Below, in pieces: positions 32,844-35,308 of a DNA stretch of 35,308 nt (the stretch's first letter is position 1; each line of letters opens with the position of its first letter). Under the pieces are notes generated by a model. It searched no databases, was not told the origin of the DNA, and saw only the letters and a list, made by a program, of their open reading frames with translations. The translations under genes and the position numbers were made by a program. This DNA comes from an uncultured Verrucomicrobiota bacterium (lineage in GTDB: Bacteria; Verrucomicrobiota; Verrucomicrobiia; Limisphaerales; SXTU01): the NCBI GenBank assembly GCA_903863315.1, contig CAIPBN010000374.1, forward strand, positions 1 to 35,308, read 5' to 3'.

Positions 32844-33602
32844 TCATGCCAGGCTCCGGTTCAGGGCGGCGAACAGCTTTTGCTCATCCAGGCAGCAGAC
32901 GGATTGCTCCCGCCACATAACCCGGCCGCGACCCGCCGCGCGGAGGATGCGGTCCTCGGACTCGATCTCGGCGGGTGCTTCCGGCAGGGCGAGGTGCTGC
33001 ACCCCGCGCACCTCGGTGACGGGGAAGGCGTAATGTTCGTTCTGATGGCGCACCACCAGCAGCCGACCGGCAGCGGCCCGGGGCAGCAAGCCGCCGGTGC
33101 CCACGCCCTTGTCAATTCCGAGCAGCCGGCCGACCGAGACGCACGTAAGCAGCTCGCCGCGCACGTTGACCACGCCGAGCAGCACGCCTTCGCGCCGGTG
33201 CGGCAGGGTGTGGATGGGGCGCATCTCGCCGACCTCCTCCATCACGCTGATGTCCAAGGCCAGCCACTCATCACCGATGCGGAACACCAGCATGGGCGTG
33301 CCAAGATCCGTGGCGATCGCGAGCTCTGCCATGCGCTCCGTCCACTCCCGCCGGTAGCCTGCGGGCGGCCGCGAGTCGAGCAGGCGCATGGCTGCGGCGG
33401 CGTAAACCGGGCAGTTGCGGCAGTGCAGGTGAACCTGCAATTCCGGGCAGGAAACGTCTCCCCAGATGCCGATGTGCTGCCAGCAATCGGTCCGCTCGGT
33501 GGGCGGGTCCACCATCAGCGCGGGCGCGGCGGCGGGACTTTCCGCAGGTGCAGCGGGCTCCGGCTTGCGGCGGCGGTTTTTGAACTCAGCCAGCATCGGC
33601 AT
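32844..33602 (-). CDS. wspD: CheW-like coupling protein with cysteine cluster, WspD-like
   Basis: A 252-residue coupling protein that links the receptor to the kinase. The N-terminal third carries four cysteines in the pattern C-x11-C-x8-C-x2-C (DCWQHIGIWGDVSCPE, then HCRNCPVY), the hallmark of WspD; its role is not known to me. The CheW fold follows (about 115-250: MLVFRIGDEWLALDI, GVVNVRGELLTCVSVG, GRLLVV). ATG 33602 or 33596 is used; both overlap the end of wspB, showing tight coupling. The longer reading from 33650 has no homology at its start. wspE begins 19 bases after the stop codon. Confidence 0.85.
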   Translation of the reverse strand: MPMLAEFKNRRRKPEPAAPAESPAAAPALMVDPPTERTDCWQHIGIWGDVSCPELQVHLHCRNCPVYAAAAMRLLDSRPPAGYRREWTERMAELAIATDLGTPMLVFRIGDEWLALDISVMEEVGEMRPIHTLPHRREGVLLGVVNVRGELLTCVSVGRLLGIDKGVGTGGLLPRAAAGRLLVVRHQNEHYAFPVTEVRGVQHLALPEAPAEIESEDRILRAAGRGRVMWREQSVCCLDEQKLFAALNRSLA

Positions 33603-34044
33603 TCTGGGAATGAGCAAGATGATACACGGAGAGCAGATCCCGCAGCTCATCGGTGAGCAGCTTGTCGAGTTGCAGCAACCGGAGCCGACCCCGGGGGTCT
33701 TGTGCTACCAGCGCGTCCCCCACCATCGTGAATTCGCCCAACTGCTTCGGCACAAGTTCCGTGGCGTGCTCGACGATGAGGCCCAGCGGCCACATGGACC
33801 CGGGCTGGGACTCATGTTTCAGCAGCAGGATGCGCGTGCTGAGACGGAGGTTGGACGGGCGTCCCAGCGCCAGCAGACACAGGTCCAGCACGGGCACAGA
33901 AGCGCCATGGTAATCAAACTCGCCCGCAGTGCCCACCGGCGCGCCCACGATCTTCCCCAGCTCGACCATGGCGAGCACCTCAAGGACGCGGGCCGCCTCC
34001 AAGGCGTAGCGGTCCGCGCCGAGTTGGAAGGTGAGGAAGAGCAT
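33586..34044 (-). CDS. wspB: CheW-like coupling protein, WspB-like
   Basis: A 152-residue CheW-fold protein: MLFLTFQLGADRYALEA, IVGAPVGTAGEFDYHGASVP, VLDLCLLALGR and GLIVEHATELV. In Pseudomonas, WspB and WspD both couple the receptor WspA to WspE, and this protein matches WspB in length and wording. It begins 24 bases after wspA and overlaps wspD by 17 bases (33586-33602). In Pseudomonas a CheR-type methyltransferase gene (wspC) stands between wspB and wspD; here it is absent. Confidence 0.86.
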   Translation of the reverse strand: MLFLTFQLGADRYALEAARVLEVLAMVELGKIVGAPVGTAGEFDYHGASVPVLDLCLLALGRPSNLRLSTRILLLKHESQPGSMWPLGLIVEHATELVPKQLGEFTMVGDALVAQDPRGRLRLLQLDKLLTDELRDLLSVYHLAHSQNADAG

Positions 34045-34068
34045 GGGGGCGATCCGCGACAGCGACCT

Positions 34069-35308
34069 TCATCGGCTGCCCGGCAACTTGAAGCGGGCCA
34101 CGCCTTCCCGCAGGCCGTAAGCCGTGTTCTTGAGCTGCTCGATGGCCTGGTTGGACTGTTCGAGTGATTGCGCTGTCTGCTGGACAGCCTGACTCAACTG
34201 GGTGAGCGACTCGCTGATTTGCTGACCACCGGCGGATTGCGACTGCATGCCGGAGTTGACCAGCTCGAAGCGCGGCGCGAGCTGCTGCACCTGCTGGATG
34301 ATCTGGGCGAGCTGCGTGCCGACGGACTGAACTTCCTTCACGCCCGAGCGGATTTCCTCGGCGGTCTGGTTCATGGCCAGCGTGCCGGCGGACACGGCGG
34401 CCTGCATCTCCTTGACCATCTGCTCGATGTCGTAGGTGGCCACCGCGGTCTGATCGGCGAGGCGGCGGATCTCGGTGGCGACAACCGAGAAGCCCCGTCC
34501 GTATTCGCCGGCCTTCTCGGCTTCGATGGCGGCGTTGAGCGAAAGCAGGTTGGTGCGGTCGGCAATCTTGGTGATGGCGGTGACGACCTGGTTGACATTG
34601 GCCGCCTTTTCGTTGAGCACGCTGAGCTTGGCTTGAATCAGACCGGCGGCGGCAGTGAGCTGGGTCATTGTCTCGCGCATGCGGGACAGCCCTTCCTGGC
34701 CCTTGTTGGCCAGCGTGGCGGTGTCCTCGGCCACGGCGGTGGCGTCCTTCATCATCTTCACCAGCTCAATGGAGGTGGCGGAGATCTCCTTGGCGGTCGC
34801 GCCGATTTGCGTGGTGGTGGTGGCGATGTTGGTGGCGGTGGCCTGCTGCTGCTTGCCGGTGACGGAGATCTGGTTGACGGAGGTGTTCACCTGCAGGCCG
34901 GATTTCTGGACCTGGCCCACGATGTCGGTGAGGCTGCGCACCATCCGCTGGAGCGCACGCATGAGGCCGCCCATCTCGTCGGCGCGGTCCTGCGCGGAGA
35001 CGTTCACCGCCAGATCGCCCTCGGCGATCTGGTCCGCGACCTCGACCACCTCGTTGAGCGGCCCCGTGATGTTGCGGCCGATGAAGACCGCCACGAGCGT
35101 CACGAGCAGGAAGCTCACCGCCACGATGGCCAGCGTCTTGCCCACATCCGTGTAGAAGTTGTCGATGCGCGCGCGGAGCAGCTCGCTCAAGGTGAGGGCT
35201 ACCTTGTCTTCGAGGCGCAGAATCGCGGCGGTGCCGCGGGTGATGGTGTCATGGAATTCGCGCAGCGAAACCGTTGCCCGCCGTTCCGTGAGGCTGCGGC
35301 GGATGAGC
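34069..35308 (-). CDS. wspA: Methyl-accepting chemotaxis receptor, WspA-like (5' end outside window)
   Basis: The receptor of the Wsp-type array; the start lies beyond the right edge. The visible 413 residues run from the end of a periplasmic helical domain, through a membrane helix (KTLAIVAVSFLLVTLVAVFI), a HAMP domain (NITGPLNEVVEVADQIAEGD) and the cytoplasmic signalling coiled coil. The tip motif NLLSLNAAIEAEKAGEYGRG is intact. The following IRRLADQTAVATYDIEQMVK and C-terminal GLREGVARFKLP are the wording of WspA. A TTG at 35190 marks an apparent start inside the frame, but coding continues upstream of it without a stop to 35308. It heads the operon wspA-wspB-wspD-wspE. Confidence 0.9.
   Translation of the reverse strand, partial: LIRRSLTERRATVSLREFHDTITRGTAAILRLEDKVALTLSELLRARIDNFYTDVGKTLAIVAVSFLLVTLVAVFIGRNITGPLNEVVEVADQIAEGDLAVNVSAQDRADEMGGLMRALQRMVRSLTDIVGQVQKSGLQVNTSVNQISVTGKQQQATATNIATTTTQIGATAKEISATSIELVKMMKDATAVAEDTATLANKGQEGLSRMRETMTQLTAAAGLIQAKLSVLNEKAANVNQVVTAITKIADRTNLLSLNAAIEAEKAGEYGRGFSVVATEIRRLADQTAVATYDIEQMVKEMQAAVSAGTLAMNQTAEEIRSGVKEVQSVGTQLAQIIQQVQQLAPRFELVNSGMQSQSAGGQQISESLTQLSQAVQQTAQSLEQSNQAIEQLKNTAYGLREGVARFKLPGSR

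Overview
High-GC bacterial chromosome, most likely from the phylum Verrucomicrobiota (Pedosphaera/Limisphaera-like). This is inferred from gene content. A secreted SGNH-like/beta-propeller/HEAT protein is of a type mostly known from Planctomycetes and Verrucomicrobia. There is also a DUF6268-type outer membrane protein, an LptF/LptG permease (Gram-negative envelope), a futalosine-pathway menaquinone gene and an HpnA-like hopanoid-associated gene. No rRNA, tRNA, CRISPR array or prophage was found. The only mobile DNA is the 5' end of a transposase gene at the left edge.

Layout. Positions 1-250: IS remnant on the minus strand with paired end repeats. 385-3682: typA and rlmI on plus. 3704-5101: a minus-strand membrane protein with a YfaP/DUF2135 domain and an FHA-like tail. 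5241-10435: plus-strand FAH-family hydrolase, Lon-substrate-binding-domain protein overlapping an ABC exporter by 4 bp, then pgi. 10500-14199: minus-strand housekeeping block, in transcription order rplU, rpmA, terminator, obg, acpP, terminator, fabF. 14362-18247: plus-strand xth, an A-type Fe-S carrier overlapping an hscB-like J-protein, a palindromic repeat, clpP-clpX. 18316-21177: minus-strand lptG-type permease followed by a GAF-GAF histidine kinase. 21359-26612: the large secreted protein, an orphan receiver protein, ribBA and ribH. 26657-28756: minus-strand hpnA and an outer membrane barrel. 28924-29517: a receiver protein with a cysteine-rich tail. 29527-30378: mqnD on minus. 30470-35308: minus-strand Wsp-type chemosensory operon (wspA partial, wspB, wspD, wspE).

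How the genes work together. Most of the window is core metabolism and information processing: ribosome assembly and modification (TypA, RlmI, Obg, L21, L27), fatty acid synthesis (AcpP, FabF), proteolysis (ClpXP), riboflavin (RibBA, RibH), menaquinone (MqnD), Fe-S delivery, and base-excision repair (Xth). Signalling genes cluster on the right: one GAF-GAF kinase, two orphan receiver proteins and a CheA/CheW/MCP array that matches the Pseudomonas Wsp surface-sensing system. In the visible part that array has no methyltransferase, methylesterase or diguanylate cyclase gene.

No wholly new defence or mobile system is visible. The best leads are the stripped-down Wsp operon with a cysteine-cluster WspD, the DUF2135/membrane/FHA-like protein, an SGNH-like domain without the usual catalytic residues, an insertion in Obg, a terminator that ends next to the fabF start codon, a 5'-end hairpin holding the rplU ribosome-binding site, and two intergenic palindromic repeats.
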